Below the pieces are notes generated by a model. It saw only the letters and a program-made list of their open reading frames with translations, was not told the origin of the DNA and did no database searches. Shown here in pieces: positions 7,363-16,176 of a DNA stretch of 51,634 nucleotides. Numbering within the stretch: position 1 is the stretch's first letter; each line of letters begins with the position of its first letter. The stretch is from the NCBI GenBank assembly GCA_938007995.1, contig CALLLW010000034.1:1-51634 (forward strand), given 5' to 3'. The DNA is from an uncultured Granulosicoccaceae bacterium. GTDB lineage: Bacteria; Pseudomonadota; Gammaproteobacteria; Granulosicoccales; Granulosicoccaceae. The translations under genes were made by a program, and so were the position numbers.

Positions 7363-7425
7363 AAATAGCAAGCCAAAGCAGCACGCCTAAATAGCAAACC
7401 AATGACAAACAAAAACAAAAACCAA

Positions 7426-8421
7426 TTACCCTCTCAAAGTCCCCCTCTCAACAACAACCGTAGGAAACAACCGCGCCTCAGGATACCGCTTCGGGTCATC
7501 CAACATCGCCACAATCAGCTCAATAGAAGAATTAATAATCTGTTCGATCGGTTGCTTGATAGTTGTCAGGTTAATGTTTTCCCAGCCAGACATTTCCATG
7601 TCGTTCAAACCGATAATGCCAACATCATCGGGCACTGATTTACATGCTTCCTGTAATGCACTTAAAGCACCGATAGACAGTACATCGTCGCCACAAAAAT
7701 ACGCTTCTGCAACATCGCCCTGCTTTACTAAACGCAGCATCTCTGTACGGCCTGCACTAAAAGAATAGGCATCAGCAAAGGATTGGCTGCAGGTGATATT
7801 GGCAAGTTTATTTAGTTCAGTGGTAAATCCATCCAGTCGATCCTGGGTTGAAGTTGCATCAACCGGTCCGCCTAGAAAGGCAACGTGACGATAACCTCGA
7901 TCCAGTAGCTCACGTGCTGCAATACGGCCACACTCAACGTTATCAATACCCACAACATGCACCTGCGGTGTCGTGGTATGTCGGCCAAAGGAGTGGACCA
8001 CCGGTATCTGTGCATCGCGGAATGCGCGCGCAAACTCAGGAGCCAGTGTTGAAGAAGCCACAACCACGCCATCGACCGAGTACTGCTTTAACATATGCAC
8101 AGTGCGTGCCGCATCGGTTTCATCAGATAGATTAACCAGTAGTGGCCGTAAACCACGCTCCTGTAAACCGCGGGTAAAACGATCAAACACTTCAAGAAAA
8201 ACCGGATTGTGAAAGTTATTCGAAACCAGACCAATCAAACGGGTTCTACCAGTTGTCAGGCTGGATGCCAGTGCATTGGGGGTATACCCTAACGCCACGG
8301 CTGCCTTCTCAACCTTGCTGCGTGTCGCATCAGAAACCGAGGCTCCATCTGTAAATGCTCTTGATACCGCTGAAGGAGACACACCGGCTTTCTTTGCTAC
8401 ATCTTTTAGTGTGACTGACAT
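7426..8421 (-). CDS. LacI-family transcriptional regulator of the adjacent sugar ABC transporter
   Basis: This is a 331-residue regulator of normal family length. Residues 1-50 form the LacI helix-turn-helix (VTLKDVAKKAGVSPSAVSRA), followed by the hinge and a periplasmic-binding-protein-like effector domain (RLIGLVSNNFHNPVFLEV; later GIDNVECGRIAARELLDRG and IIGLNDMEMSGW). It is transcribed away from the sugar ABC transporter that begins at 8934. Palindromes at 8471-8480 and 8845-8858 are likely operators, one for autoregulation and one for the transporter. The effector is probably a sugar or sugar-like ligand, which cannot be named from sequence. Confidence 0.9.
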   Translation of the reverse strand: MSVTLKDVAKKAGVSPSAVSRAFTDGASVSDATRSKVEKAAVALGYTPNALASSLTTGRTRLIGLVSNNFHNPVFLEVFDRFTRGLQERGLRPLLVNLSDETDAARTVHMLKQYSVDGVVVASSTLAPEFARAFRDAQIPVVHSFGRHTTTPQVHVVGIDNVECGRIAARELLDRGYRHVAFLGGPVDATSTQDRLDGFTTELNKLANITCSQSFADAYSFSAGRTEMLRLVKQGDVAEAYFCGDDVLSIGALSALQEACKSVPDDVGIIGLNDMEMSGWENINLTTIKQPIEQIINSSIELIVAMLDDPKRYPEARLFPTVVVERGTLRG

Positions 8422-8464
8422 CGTTCTTGCAGATTAGCCTTTGTTGGATGCTGTAGCACAGCAG

Positions 8465-8485
8465 TGTGATAAACCGGTTTCAAGT
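8465..8485. promoter_or_regulatory. Candidate LacI-type operator upstream of the regulator
   Basis: The core AAACCGGTTT (8471-8480) is a perfect palindrome centred on CG, with TGAT and TCA as flanks. It lies about 50 bases upstream of the regulator's ATG. It shares the central ACCGGT with the operator at 8845-8858, which suggests one protein binds both. Confidence 0.55.
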
Positions 8486-8498
8486 CCGGCAGTGCGGG

Positions 8499-8726
8499 TT
8501 ACTGCGGCCAGCCATCAAAAAACAACTGCCATGCAGCGGCGATAGACAGAAACACGAACAACGTTCCCCACACCGGTGAGCCTGCAGAAAATTCCACGAT
8601 CGCCCAGCCAGCACAAACACCGACCAGTAAAACACGGCGCCAAACCGGTAAGAAGAAGTCGACTTGCAGACCGAGAATCCCTTTGTCTTTTTTTTGCCTG
8701 CCGTCTTTGTGCTGCCCTGTTTTCAT
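8499..8726 (-). CDS. Small membrane protein of the sugar-transporter locus
   Basis: This encodes a short protein with a charged lysine-rich N-terminus (HKDGRQKKDKG) and two hydrophobic segments (VWRRVLLVGVCAGWAIVEF and WGTLFVFLSIAAAWQLFF), probably two transmembrane helices. I do not recognise its family. The start is taken at ATG 8726; an upstream in-frame ATG at 8768 would add 14 residues, and neither has a clear ribosome-binding site. It lies between the LacI regulator and the divergent transporter, so it may belong to the same regulon. Confidence 0.6.
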   Translation of the reverse strand: MKTGQHKDGRQKKDKGILGLQVDFFLPVWRRVLLVGVCAGWAIVEFSAGSPVWGTLFVFLSIAAAWQLFFDGWPQ

Positions 8727-8844
8727 TGCGATACCAGTTGAATGAAAGTCTTTGATACAAAAACCCATTGATTTTGTGCTGCGTTAAGCCAGAGACAAAG
8801 TTTAAGGCAGCCGGCAACAAACAAAAGTTGATTATTGCACTCTT

Positions 8845-8858
8845 TGCAACCGGTTGCA
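8845..8858. promoter_or_regulatory. Candidate LacI-type operator upstream of the sugar-binding protein gene
   Basis: TGCAACCGGTTGCA is a perfect 14-base palindrome with a central CG, the classic form of a LacI/GalR-family operator. It lies 76 bases upstream of the binding-protein ATG, between that gene and the divergent small membrane gene. The neighbouring LacI-type regulator is the obvious candidate to bind it. Confidence 0.75.
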
Positions 8859-8933
8859 CACGCCGATTGAATGTGGTTGAATCTCCACTGTGTTGTTCAA
8901 AATCTCGTAACAACCACACAACCTGGAGGTCAC

Positions 8934-9875
8934 ATGAAATCATCCCTTAGAAAAATCGTACTCGCTACGGCTGCGCTGGTCGCACCTTTTGTAGCGACGC
9001 CGGTAATGGCGGAAAAATATATTCTTGTCAGTCATGCACCTGACAGTGATACCTGGTGGAACACCATCAAAAACGGTATCGCACTGGCTGGTGAGCAAGT
9101 CGGTGTTGATGTTGAATATCGCAACCCGCCCACCGGTGACATCGCAGATATGGCGCGAATCATTGATCAGGCGGCTGCCAGCAACCCGGATGGCATCATC
9201 ACCACTCTGGCAGACTTTGATGTGCTGAAAGGTTCAATCACCGCAGCAGTTGATCAGGGTATTGATGTCATCATAATGAACACAGGCACACCTGAACAGG
9301 CTCGTGAAGTCGGCGCACTGATGTACGTTGGTCAACCAGAGTACGATGCCGGTCTTGCAGCAGGTCAGCGTGCTAAAGGCGAAGGGGTTACCAAATTCCT
9401 TTGTGTGAATCACGCGATTCAACAGCCAACAGTTGGCGAGCGCTGCCGCGGTTATGCGGACGGCCTTGGTATTGATCTGGGTGATGCGATGATGGATTCC
9501 GGCACTGACCCTTCTGAAATCAAGAACAAGGTACTGGCCTATCTTTCTGCCAATCCTGATGTTGATGGCATCCTGACACTCGGTCCGGTATCAGCAGATC
9601 CAACTATAGCTGCACTGGAAGAAAACGGTATGGCCGGTGACATTCACTTTGGCACGTTTGATCTTGGTGAAGAGATCGTTAAAGCGATCAAGGGCGGTGT
9701 GATCAACTGGGGTATTGATCAACAACCGTTCCTGCAAGCCTATATGCCGGTTGTTATTCTTGCTAACTGGGATCGCTACGGTGTACTGCCGGGCAACAAC
9801 ATCAACTCCGGACCTGGCTTCGTTACCAAAGATGGATTGACTAAAGTTGAAGAGTTTGCCGGCGAATATCGCTAG
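8934..9875 (+). CDS. frcB: Periplasmic sugar-binding protein of an FrcB-type ABC transporter
   Basis: This is a 313-residue periplasmic binding protein. ATG at 8934 is chosen over an upstream in-frame start at 8871, because CTGGAGG lies just before it and a clean signal peptide follows, cleaved near VMA/EKY (residue 24). The mature part has the ribose/fructose binding-protein pattern: EKYILVSHAPDSDTWWNTI, IIDQAAASNPDGIITTLADF, GQPEYDAGLAAGQRA and a VDGILTLGPVSADPTI segment. It delivers a sugar to the permease encoded next. FrcB-like specificity for fructose is suggested by resemblance only; other monosaccharides or polyols are possible. Confidence 0.85.
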   Translation: MKSSLRKIVLATAALVAPFVATPVMAEKYILVSHAPDSDTWWNTIKNGIALAGEQVGVDVEYRNPPTGDIADMARIIDQAAASNPDGIITTLADFDVLKGSITAAVDQGIDVIIMNTGTPEQAREVGALMYVGQPEYDAGLAAGQRAKGEGVTKFLCVNHAIQQPTVGERCRGYADGLGIDLGDAMMDSGTDPSEIKNKVLAYLSANPDVDGILTLGPVSADPTIAALEENGMAGDIHFGTFDLGEEIVKAIKGGVINWGIDQQPFLQAYMPVVILANWDRYGVLPGNNINSGPGFVTKDGLTKVEEFAGEYR

Positions 9876-9903
9876 GCAACAGCATTAAACGAAGTACCTT
9901 CCC

Positions 9904-9928
9904 GATAGCCGGGACACACCCGGCTATC
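9904..9928 (+). promoter_or_regulatory. Stem-loop between binding-protein and permease genes
   Basis: GATAGCCGGG pairs perfectly with CCCGGCTATC around a five-base loop. It is not followed by a T-run. Such hairpins behind binding-protein genes often stabilise the upstream mRNA, so that the binding protein is made in excess over the membrane parts. Confidence 0.65.
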
Positions 9929-9965
9929 TTCTCCTGAAATCGTCTTTAATACCCGGAGCGAATCG

Positions 9966-11075
9966 ATGATCGATTCTGTTCAAGACGAGCGAGTACGACA
10001 AATCCCCTGGTGGCGCAAAGCACTGATACGGCCTGAGTTAGGCGGTATCGTCGGCACGATCGCGGTCTTCGCTCTGTTCTCTGTTTTTGCCGCCGATTCC
10101 GGCATGTTCAAACCTCAGGGCATTCTGAACTGGTCAATAGTTTCAGCACAGTTCATGATCATTGCCGTTGGCGCTTGTCTGTTGATGATTGCCGGTGAGT
10201 TTGATTTATCAGTTGGCTCGATGATCGGATTTGCAGGCATGATGATCGCAGTGTTTGGCATTGTGCTCGATCTGCCAATCTGGATCGCCATTCTAATCAC
10301 GTTTGTTATATGTGCAGCTATTGGTGCAATCAACGGTTTGATTGTAGTCAAAACAGGACTGCCGTCTTTTATTGTCACACTGGCATTTCTTTTTATTCTT
10401 CGCGGCTTTACGATTTTTATTCCGCAAACCATAGAACGCAAAACCATCATTGGTGGCATTAAGGACGCCGCCGAAGGCGACTGGCTGGCACCAGTATTCG
10501 GTGGCAAGATCGGTCAGCCTCTGTTTACCTGGCTTGGCGAAGCCGGCTATATAGATACATTCCAGCGCGGCACCAAACAAGGGCAACCCGTGATAGACGG
10601 TGTGCCAATGCTGATCGTCTGGGCAATTCTGTTAATCATTTTCGGTCATATACTGCTTACCAAAACACGCTTTGGTAACTGGATATTTGCCGCTGGCGGT
10701 GATGCGGAAGCAGCACGTAATTCAGGGGTTCCGGTTGGCAAAGTTAAAGTACTGATGTTTGTATTTACCGCCTTCTGTGCCACGGTGTTTGCCACTTGTC
10801 AGGTCATGGAGTTTGGATCAGCAGGCGCAGACCGTGGTCTATTAAAAGAGTTTGAAGCGATCATTGCCGTGGTGGTTGGCGGTGCACTGCTTACCGGTGG
10901 CTATGGTTCCGTGATTGGTGCAGCGCTTGGGGCTCTAATATTCGGTGTTGTACAACAGGGGCTGTTCTTTGCAGGAGTTGATAATTCTTTGTATCGGGTA
11001 TTCGTTGGTGTCATTCTGCTCGCAGCCGTGATACTGAATACCTACATCCGTCGTTTGATTACCGGAGAACGTTGA
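9966..11075 (+). CDS. frcC: Sugar ABC transporter permease, FrcC/RbsC type
   Basis: This is a 369-residue permease with roughly ten hydrophobic segments. Family landmarks are GEFDLSVGSMIGFAGM near residues 77-92, NGLIVVKTGLPSFIVTLAFL, NWIFAAGGDAEAARNSGVPV (the cytoplasmic loop that contacts the ATPase) and the glycine-rich GGALLTGGYGSVIGAALGAL. The ATG follows CGGAGCG. The gene lies 90 bases after the binding-protein gene, with a hairpin between them, and its stop overlaps the ATPase start. It forms the inner-membrane channel of the importer. Confidence 0.9.
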   Translation: MIDSVQDERVRQIPWWRKALIRPELGGIVGTIAVFALFSVFAADSGMFKPQGILNWSIVSAQFMIIAVGACLLMIAGEFDLSVGSMIGFAGMMIAVFGIVLDLPIWIAILITFVICAAIGAINGLIVVKTGLPSFIVTLAFLFILRGFTIFIPQTIERKTIIGGIKDAAEGDWLAPVFGGKIGQPLFTWLGEAGYIDTFQRGTKQGQPVIDGVPMLIVWAILLIIFGHILLTKTRFGNWIFAAGGDAEAARNSGVPVGKVKVLMFVFTAFCATVFATCQVMEFGSAGADRGLLKEFEAIIAVVVGGALLTGGYGSVIGAALGALIFGVVQQGLFFAGVDNSLYRVFVGVILLAAVILNTYIRRLITGER

Positions 11076-11854
11076 TGAGTGAGCCGATCATTCAAATGCG
11101 TAACATCGAAAAGCACTTCGGTTCTGTGATTGCACTGGCAGGCGTATCACTGGATGTTCAACCTGGTGAGTGTCATTGTTTGCTTGGCGATAACGGCGCG
11201 GGTAAATCAACCTTCATCAAGACCATGTCCGGTGTTCATAAACCAACATCGGGTGAGATAATTTTTGAAGGCAAACAGATGGCATTCAGTGACCCGGCCG
11301 CCGCAATCACTGCAGGCATTGCCACCGTTCACCAACACCTGGCAATGATTCCGTTGATGTCTGTTACGCGGAACTTCTTTATGGGTAACGAACCGATAAA
11401 GCGCATCGGTCCGTTAAGATTGTTTGACCAGCGCCTTGCCAACCGGGTAACGATGGAACAGATGCGCACCATGGGCATTAACCTGCGCAGTCCTGATCAG
11501 GCAGTCGGCACTTTATCAGGCGGTGAGCGACAAACTGTTGCAATAGCCAGAGCGGTACATTTTGGTGCAAAAGTATTAATCCTTGATGAGCCAACCTCTG
11601 CACTCGGCGTACGTCAGACCGCGAATGTGCTTTCTACTGTTGATAAAGTTCGTAAGCAAGGTGTTGCGGTGGTGTTTATTACCCACAACGTTCGTCATGC
11701 GATGGCAGTTGGTGATCGCTTTACTGTATTAAACCGGGGTAAAACACTGGGCACAGCAGAACGCGGTGGTGTCACGCCTGAAGAATTGCAGGACTTAATG
11801 GCGGGCGGACAGGAGATGGTAGAGCTTGAGAGTTCGCTCGGCGGGACTGTTTGA
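11075..11854 (+). CDS. frcA: Sugar ABC transporter ATP-binding protein, FrcA type (single domain)
   Basis: This is a 259-residue ATPase with one nucleotide-binding domain, as in FrcA and unlike the double-domain RbsA/MglA. Walker A is GDNGAGKST, the signature is LSGGERQTVAIARA, and Walker B is VLILDEPTSALG with a switch histidine in FITHNVRHAM. The ATG at 11075 shares its first base with the permease stop (TGATG), and GGAGA lies 8 bases upstream; an in-frame TTG three bases earlier is less likely. Overlap indicates translational coupling. It powers uptake of the sugar bound by the protein at 8934-9875. Confidence 0.9.
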   Translation: MSEPIIQMRNIEKHFGSVIALAGVSLDVQPGECHCLLGDNGAGKSTFIKTMSGVHKPTSGEIIFEGKQMAFSDPAAAITAGIATVHQHLAMIPLMSVTRNFFMGNEPIKRIGPLRLFDQRLANRVTMEQMRTMGINLRSPDQAVGTLSGGERQTVAIARAVHFGAKVLILDEPTSALGVRQTANVLSTVDKVRKQGVAVVFITHNVRHAMAVGDRFTVLNRGKTLGTAERGGVTPEELQDLMAGGQEMVELESSLGGTV

Positions 11855-11973
11855 CCAGGACTTTACAACAGGGACTGTATAACTAAATGCGCTGCTATAG
11901 TTGATTGTGCCGTGGTGCCAAGCGGCACTAAACAAAATCAAAACCAGCCGAACGCCCCTATAAAATCCAAAAA

Positions 11974-12003
11974 CGCTCCTGCGGGTTTTAACACCCGCAG
12001 GAG
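11974..12003 (-). terminator. Rho-independent terminator of aconitase B
   Basis: GCTCCTGCGGGT and ACCCGCAGGAGC form a strong stem (loop TTTAAC on the plus strand). On the minus strand the stem is followed by GTTTTTGG, so it ends the gene at 12022. The plus-strand side has no T-run, but the hairpin may also slow transcripts from the sugar operon. Confidence 0.8.
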
Positions 12004-12021
12004 CACACAACCGGTTTTACT

Positions 12022-14856
12022 CTACCCTGCCCGTTCGAAACTGGGTACGAACTCTATCTTTACCGGGAATGGTGAAGCTGAAGGCTCGGCATTCATTGCT
12101 TCAAGTGGCGGTGCAAACTCGGTCAGGTGAATACCAGTTACTGCTTCTTTGTATTCCTTCAGGTTAGGTATTCTTCCGAGAATTGCCGAAAGCACTACTA
12201 CCGGCGTAGATGCCAACAACGACTGGCCTTTCTTGCGCTCACTGTCTTCAACCACACGCCCCTGGAACAGACGAGTCGATGTAGACATCACGGTGTCGCC
12301 TTTTGCGGCTTTTTCCTGATTGCCCATGCAGAGGTTACAGCCAGGGCGTTCAAGGTACATCATGTTCTCGTACTCAAGGCGCGCCTTCTGCTTTGGATCA
12401 TCATCATTAAATTCAAAGCCTGAGTACTTTTGCAATAAGGCCCAGTCACCTTCTTCTTTGAGTTCATCAATGATATTGTAAGTAGGTGCTGCAACAACCA
12501 GCGGTGCCTTAAATTCAATAGTGCCGTCTTTCGCTTCGAGGTTTCTGAACATCTGGGCAATGATTTTCAAATCACCCTTATGCACCATGCAGGAACCAAC
12601 AAAACCCAGATCAACCGGCTTCTCACCTTTGTAGTAAGAGAGCTCTCTGATTTCGTCGTGCGTGTATCTTTTTGATACGTCTTCGTTTTCAACGTCAGGG
12701 TCAGCGATCATTGGTTCATCAATCTTATCCAGATCAACTACGACCTCTGCCGCGTACTTCGCGTCATCGTCAGGGCGCAGAGCTGGCACTTTACCCGACT
12801 TAATATTTTCAATTCTCAACTCGGCACGCTCAACAAGGCCGCGCAGCACCTGTTTATCGTTGTCCATGCCCTTGTCGATCATGATCTGAATTCGATTTTT
12901 AGCGATATTTAAAGATTCAATCAGTTTGGCATCTTCGGAAATACAGATAGATGCCTTGGCTTTCATTTCGGCGGTCCAGTCAGTAAACGTGAACGCCTGA
13001 TCTGCCAGTAACGTACCGATGTGTACCTCGATTATTCGACCCTGAAAGACGTTGTCACCTTTAAACTGCTCTAGCATTTGCGACTGGGTTGCATGCACGA
13101 CATCGCGAAAGTCCATATAACCTTTCATCTTGCCTTTGAAGGTAACCTTCACTGACTCGGGTATTGGCATACTCGCTTCACCGGTCGCAAGTGCCAGCGC
13201 CACGGTGCCGGAGTCCGCACCAAACGCCACACCTTTCGACATTCTGGTATGTGAATCACCGCCAATAATAACCGCCCACTCATCGACGGTGATGTCATTG
13301 AGCACCTTATGAATGACGTCAGTCAATGGCTGGTATTTACCTTTCGGATCGCGCCCGGTAATCAGGCCGAACCTGTGCATGAAGTCCATCAGCCTCGGAA
13401 CGTTGTCCTGTGATTTTTTGTCCCACACGGATGCAGTGTGGCAACCAGACTGATAGCCGCCGTCAACCACTGGCGATATGACCGTGGCAGCCATGGCTTC
13501 AAGTTCCTGCGAGGTCATCAAACCGGTTGTATCCTGCGAACCGACGATATTAACCTGCACTCGAACATCGGAACCCGCATGTAATATCTTGCCTTCTTCA
13601 ACACCGACTGCATTGCGATTGAAGATCTTCTCGACCGCAGTCAGCCCCTGACCTTCATGTGAGATTTCTCGGGCTGGTGCGAACACAGGCGCGACTGGAA
13701 CACCAAGCGCCCGGCTTGCGAATGTTTGTAGTTTCTTACCGAAAACAACCGCGTATGAGCCTCTTGCCCTGATAAATTCCATTTTCTGCGGTGTTAGCGC
13801 AGAAGAAATGTCGGCCAGCTCTTCATCGCCGTTGTAGAGCTTTTTCTCTTTGGTATTGATGGTGAGCACAGTGCCTGTTTCTACCGAGTAAACCTGCTCC
13901 AGTACAAAGTCACCGTCTTCGTCCATCACCGCGTTACCATCAGCATCGCGCTTTTTAACCCAGTTATTTAGGTCGAGACCAATACCACCGGTGACGCCAA
14001 CCGTGGTCAGAAAGATAGGTGAGATGCCATTAGTACCAGCGACAATCGGCGCGATGTTAACAAACGGCACGTAAGGACTGCCCGGAATACCGGTCCACAA
14101 AGCGACGTTATTTACGCCTGACATACGCGATGAGCCCACACCCATGGTGCCTTTTTCGGCAATCAGCATGACCCGCTTTCCAGGGTGCGCTTCTTTTAGC
14201 GCCACGATTTCTGCCTGAGCTTCCGGCGAAATCATACATTTGCCGTGTAGCTCCCGGTCAGCGCGTGAGTGAGCCTGATTACCCGGCGACAGCAAATCGG
14301 TAGAGATATCGCCCTCGGCCGCAATGTAAGTGACGATATCAATTTTTTCTTCAACCTCGGGAAGGTTGGTAAAAAACTCGGCTGCAGCGTAGCTTTTAAG
14401 GATATCCGTGGCTATCGCATTGCCAGCCTTGTGCGCTGAGTCGAGGCGCTGTGTGTCTGCTTCATAGAGAAAAACCTGCGTTTTCAGGACCTCTGCAGCA
14501 GGTTTTGCGACGTCTGCATTGTCGCCGAGAGCCAGGTCCAGCAATACGTCAACTGACGGGCCGCCTTTCATGTGAGATAGCAGTTCGAACGCAAATTCCG
14601 GCGTGATCTCGACGACCTCCGCTTTGCCGAGAATGATCTCCTGCAGAAATTTGGCTTTTACACCGGCAGCACTGGTGGTGCCGGGCAGTGTGTTGTAGAT
14701 GAAAAAATCCAGTGATTCTTTACGGTGAGCGTGGTTGGTGTCCCTGATCTGCTCAATGATTTCGGCGGTTAGCTCTGCACCTTCGATCGGCTTGGGAGCC
14801 AGGCCCTGCTCCTTTCGTTCGCTAATTTCCTCAAGATAAGCAGTATATGCGCTCAA
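12022..14856 (-). CDS. acnB: Aconitate hydratase B (aconitase 2 / 2-methylisocitrate dehydratase)
   Basis: This TCA-cycle enzyme interconverts citrate and isocitrate using a 4Fe-4S cluster. The N-terminal AYLEEISERKEQGLAPKPIE matches the AcnB start, followed by a HEAT-like domain (FAFELLSHMKGGPSVDVLLD), the active-site GGDSHTRMSKGVAFGADSG and cluster ligands in ERPGCNLCMGNQ and VGSCMVHKGD. From the chosen start it has 944 residues, longer than the roughly 865 of E. coli AcnB. The start is TTG at 14856, with GGGAG 8 bases upstream and family similarity beginning at once. A longer frame exists to TTG 15033, but its first 59 residues look non-coding. It is transcribed alone and ends at a strong terminator. 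Confidence 0.88.
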   Translation of the reverse strand: MSAYTAYLEEISERKEQGLAPKPIEGAELTAEIIEQIRDTNHAHRKESLDFFIYNTLPGTTSAAGVKAKFLQEIILGKAEVVEITPEFAFELLSHMKGGPSVDVLLDLALGDNADVAKPAAEVLKTQVFLYEADTQRLDSAHKAGNAIATDILKSYAAAEFFTNLPEVEEKIDIVTYIAAEGDISTDLLSPGNQAHSRADRELHGKCMISPEAQAEIVALKEAHPGKRVMLIAEKGTMGVGSSRMSGVNNVALWTGIPGSPYVPFVNIAPIVAGTNGISPIFLTTVGVTGGIGLDLNNWVKKRDADGNAVMDEDGDFVLEQVYSVETGTVLTINTKEKKLYNGDEELADISSALTPQKMEFIRARGSYAVVFGKKLQTFASRALGVPVAPVFAPAREISHEGQGLTAVEKIFNRNAVGVEEGKILHAGSDVRVQVNIVGSQDTTGLMTSQELEAMAATVISPVVDGGYQSGCHTASVWDKKSQDNVPRLMDFMHRFGLITGRDPKGKYQPLTDVIHKVLNDITVDEWAVIIGGDSHTRMSKGVAFGADSGTVALALATGEASMPIPESVKVTFKGKMKGYMDFRDVVHATQSQMLEQFKGDNVFQGRIIEVHIGTLLADQAFTFTDWTAEMKAKASICISEDAKLIESLNIAKNRIQIMIDKGMDNDKQVLRGLVERAELRIENIKSGKVPALRPDDDAKYAAEVVVDLDKIDEPMIADPDVENEDVSKRYTHDEIRELSYYKGEKPVDLGFVGSCMVHKGDLKIIAQMFRNLEAKDGTIEFKAPLVVAAPTYNIIDELKEEGDWALLQKYSGFEFNDDDPKQKARLEYENMMYLERPGCNLCMGNQEKAAKGDTVMSTSTRLFQGRVVEDSERKKGQSLLASTPVVVLSAILGRIPNLKEYKEAVTGIHLTEFAPPLEAMNAEPSASPFPVKIEFVPSFERAG

Positions 14857-15224
14857 TTCAGTTCTCCCGGCAATCGTTTGTGAATCCGCTGTTCCCCGTT
14901 CACCAGCCGTTACGACGGGAAGAGGGTTCGTTAATTTGTTGTTTACTAATGGCGCCAGCGCGCTTAGGAATCCGGCACTCGAACTACCTGAAAGCGAGGC
15001 TGAGATCACATTAGCGGCATTCGTCAGGAGCAACCCCGATTCAGCGACACCATGTTTTCGACCGTTGTGCGGTCAACATTAGAAAACCCGTTATTATGCA
15101 CTATGTTGACCCTGCGATGCATATCGGGTTCCACGACAACGCGGGTGGCCCCGGTTCGCTGGAAGGGGCTGGCTACGAGACTTTCGATGTAAGGCGCTGT
15201 GGAGGGCCGGGAGAGAGAAGCCCG
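14857..15224. other. Intergenic region between aconitase B and the TauD-like gene
   Basis: This should contain the acnB promoter and leader. The only structure noted is an inverted repeat at 15060-15074 (GACCG, loop TTGTG, CGGTC), which could be an operator. The minus-strand frame open to 15033 crosses part of the region but shows no family similarity. Confidence 0.4.
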
Positions 15225-16073
15225 CTACGAAGGTCTGTCACCCTTGATAGTCACCCGGCGCCCTTTGCGCTCTTCCGGCCAGTAATCCCAGATTGCGCGA
15301 TGCATGCAACAGCGGTTATCCCAGAAGACCATGTCGTGCAGGCTCCACCTGAATCGAATCTGGTGATCAATGTGCTCACAGTGTTCAAACAACAACTCCA
15401 GTATCGAGTTGCTCTCGGTGGGACTCAGCTCGTTGATCCGAGTGGTGAAAGTACGATTGACAAACAGTGCCTTTTTGCCGGTTTCTGGATGAGTTCGAAC
15501 CACAGGGTGCATGGCAGTCGGGCAATCTATTTCACCATCATCTTTGCCACGGTCACTGTAGCGGCCTTTGTAGATATGCTCAGACGCATGTGTTGCAGAG
15601 AGACCATCAACCAGGGACTTTAGCGGATCAGACAGAGTGTCATAGGCTGAATACATGTTGCTGAACAAGGTATCTCCACCACACGGTGGCAGGATGTGCA
15701 GTTGCAGCATAGTGCCAAGTGGCGGCTCTTCATCACACGACACATCAGAGTGCCAGAACTCGCCGTTGGCAACTTTTGAATCTTTAGTGGCGTGTATTTC
15801 AAATATTTCCGGATAGCCCTGCATGGTTGGTGCGGCCGGATGGGCGTGCAGCGTGCCGAACCGCTTGCCAAACTCTATATGACGCTCAGGCGGGATCTCT
15901 TTTTGATCCTTGAACATCAGTACCTGGTAGTCCAGGAACGCCTGATGAATGTCTGCAAACTGCTCATCAGAGATCGGTTCACTGAGATCTACACCGCGAA
16001 TCTCGGCTCCCAGGTTTGGCGCAAAAGGCCGCGCTTCTATGTGGGCATAGTCCCGTTGTAAGACAGCTACCAA
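15225..16073 (-). CDS. TauD/TfdA-family 2-oxoglutarate-dependent dioxygenase
   Basis: This is a 282-residue Fe(II)/2-oxoglutarate oxygenase. The N-terminus LGAEIRGVDLSEPISDEQF is typical. The iron-binding H-x-D is in EFWHSDVSCDEEPP, the distal histidine is in WDNRCCMHRAIWDY near residue 256, and an arginine for 2-oxoglutarate follows in GRRVTIKG. Relatives hydroxylate taurine, 2,4-D, alkyl sulfates or quaternary amines; the substrate here is unknown. The start is TTG at 16073, supported by AGGAGGAAGG about 9 bases upstream. It lies just downstream of the bkd operon on the same strand. Confidence 0.85.
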   Translation of the reverse strand: MVAVLQRDYAHIEARPFAPNLGAEIRGVDLSEPISDEQFADIHQAFLDYQVLMFKDQKEIPPERHIEFGKRFGTLHAHPAAPTMQGYPEIFEIHATKDSKVANGEFWHSDVSCDEEPPLGTMLQLHILPPCGGDTLFSNMYSAYDTLSDPLKSLVDGLSATHASEHIYKGRYSDRGKDDGEIDCPTAMHPVVRTHPETGKKALFVNRTFTTRINELSPTESNSILELLFEHCEHIDHQIRFRWSLHDMVFWDNRCCMHRAIWDYWPEERKGRRVTIKGDRPS

Positions 16074-16176
16074 ACCGGCCTTCCTCCTGTTTGCTGTTTA
16101 GGCAAGTGTGGCGATGCGTTTTAGTGCAACGCCTCATGACGTTTTTCAATACTCTATCAACGTGTACACCATGCCT

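Noticed and set aside
6286..7425. Integron integrase gene
   Set aside because: No frame on either strand shows tyrosine-recombinase motifs; only a higA relic and repeats were recognised.
14857..15033. N-terminal 59-residue extension of aconitase B
   Set aside because: It starts with TTG without a good ribosome-binding site, and similarity to the family begins only after the TTG at 14856.
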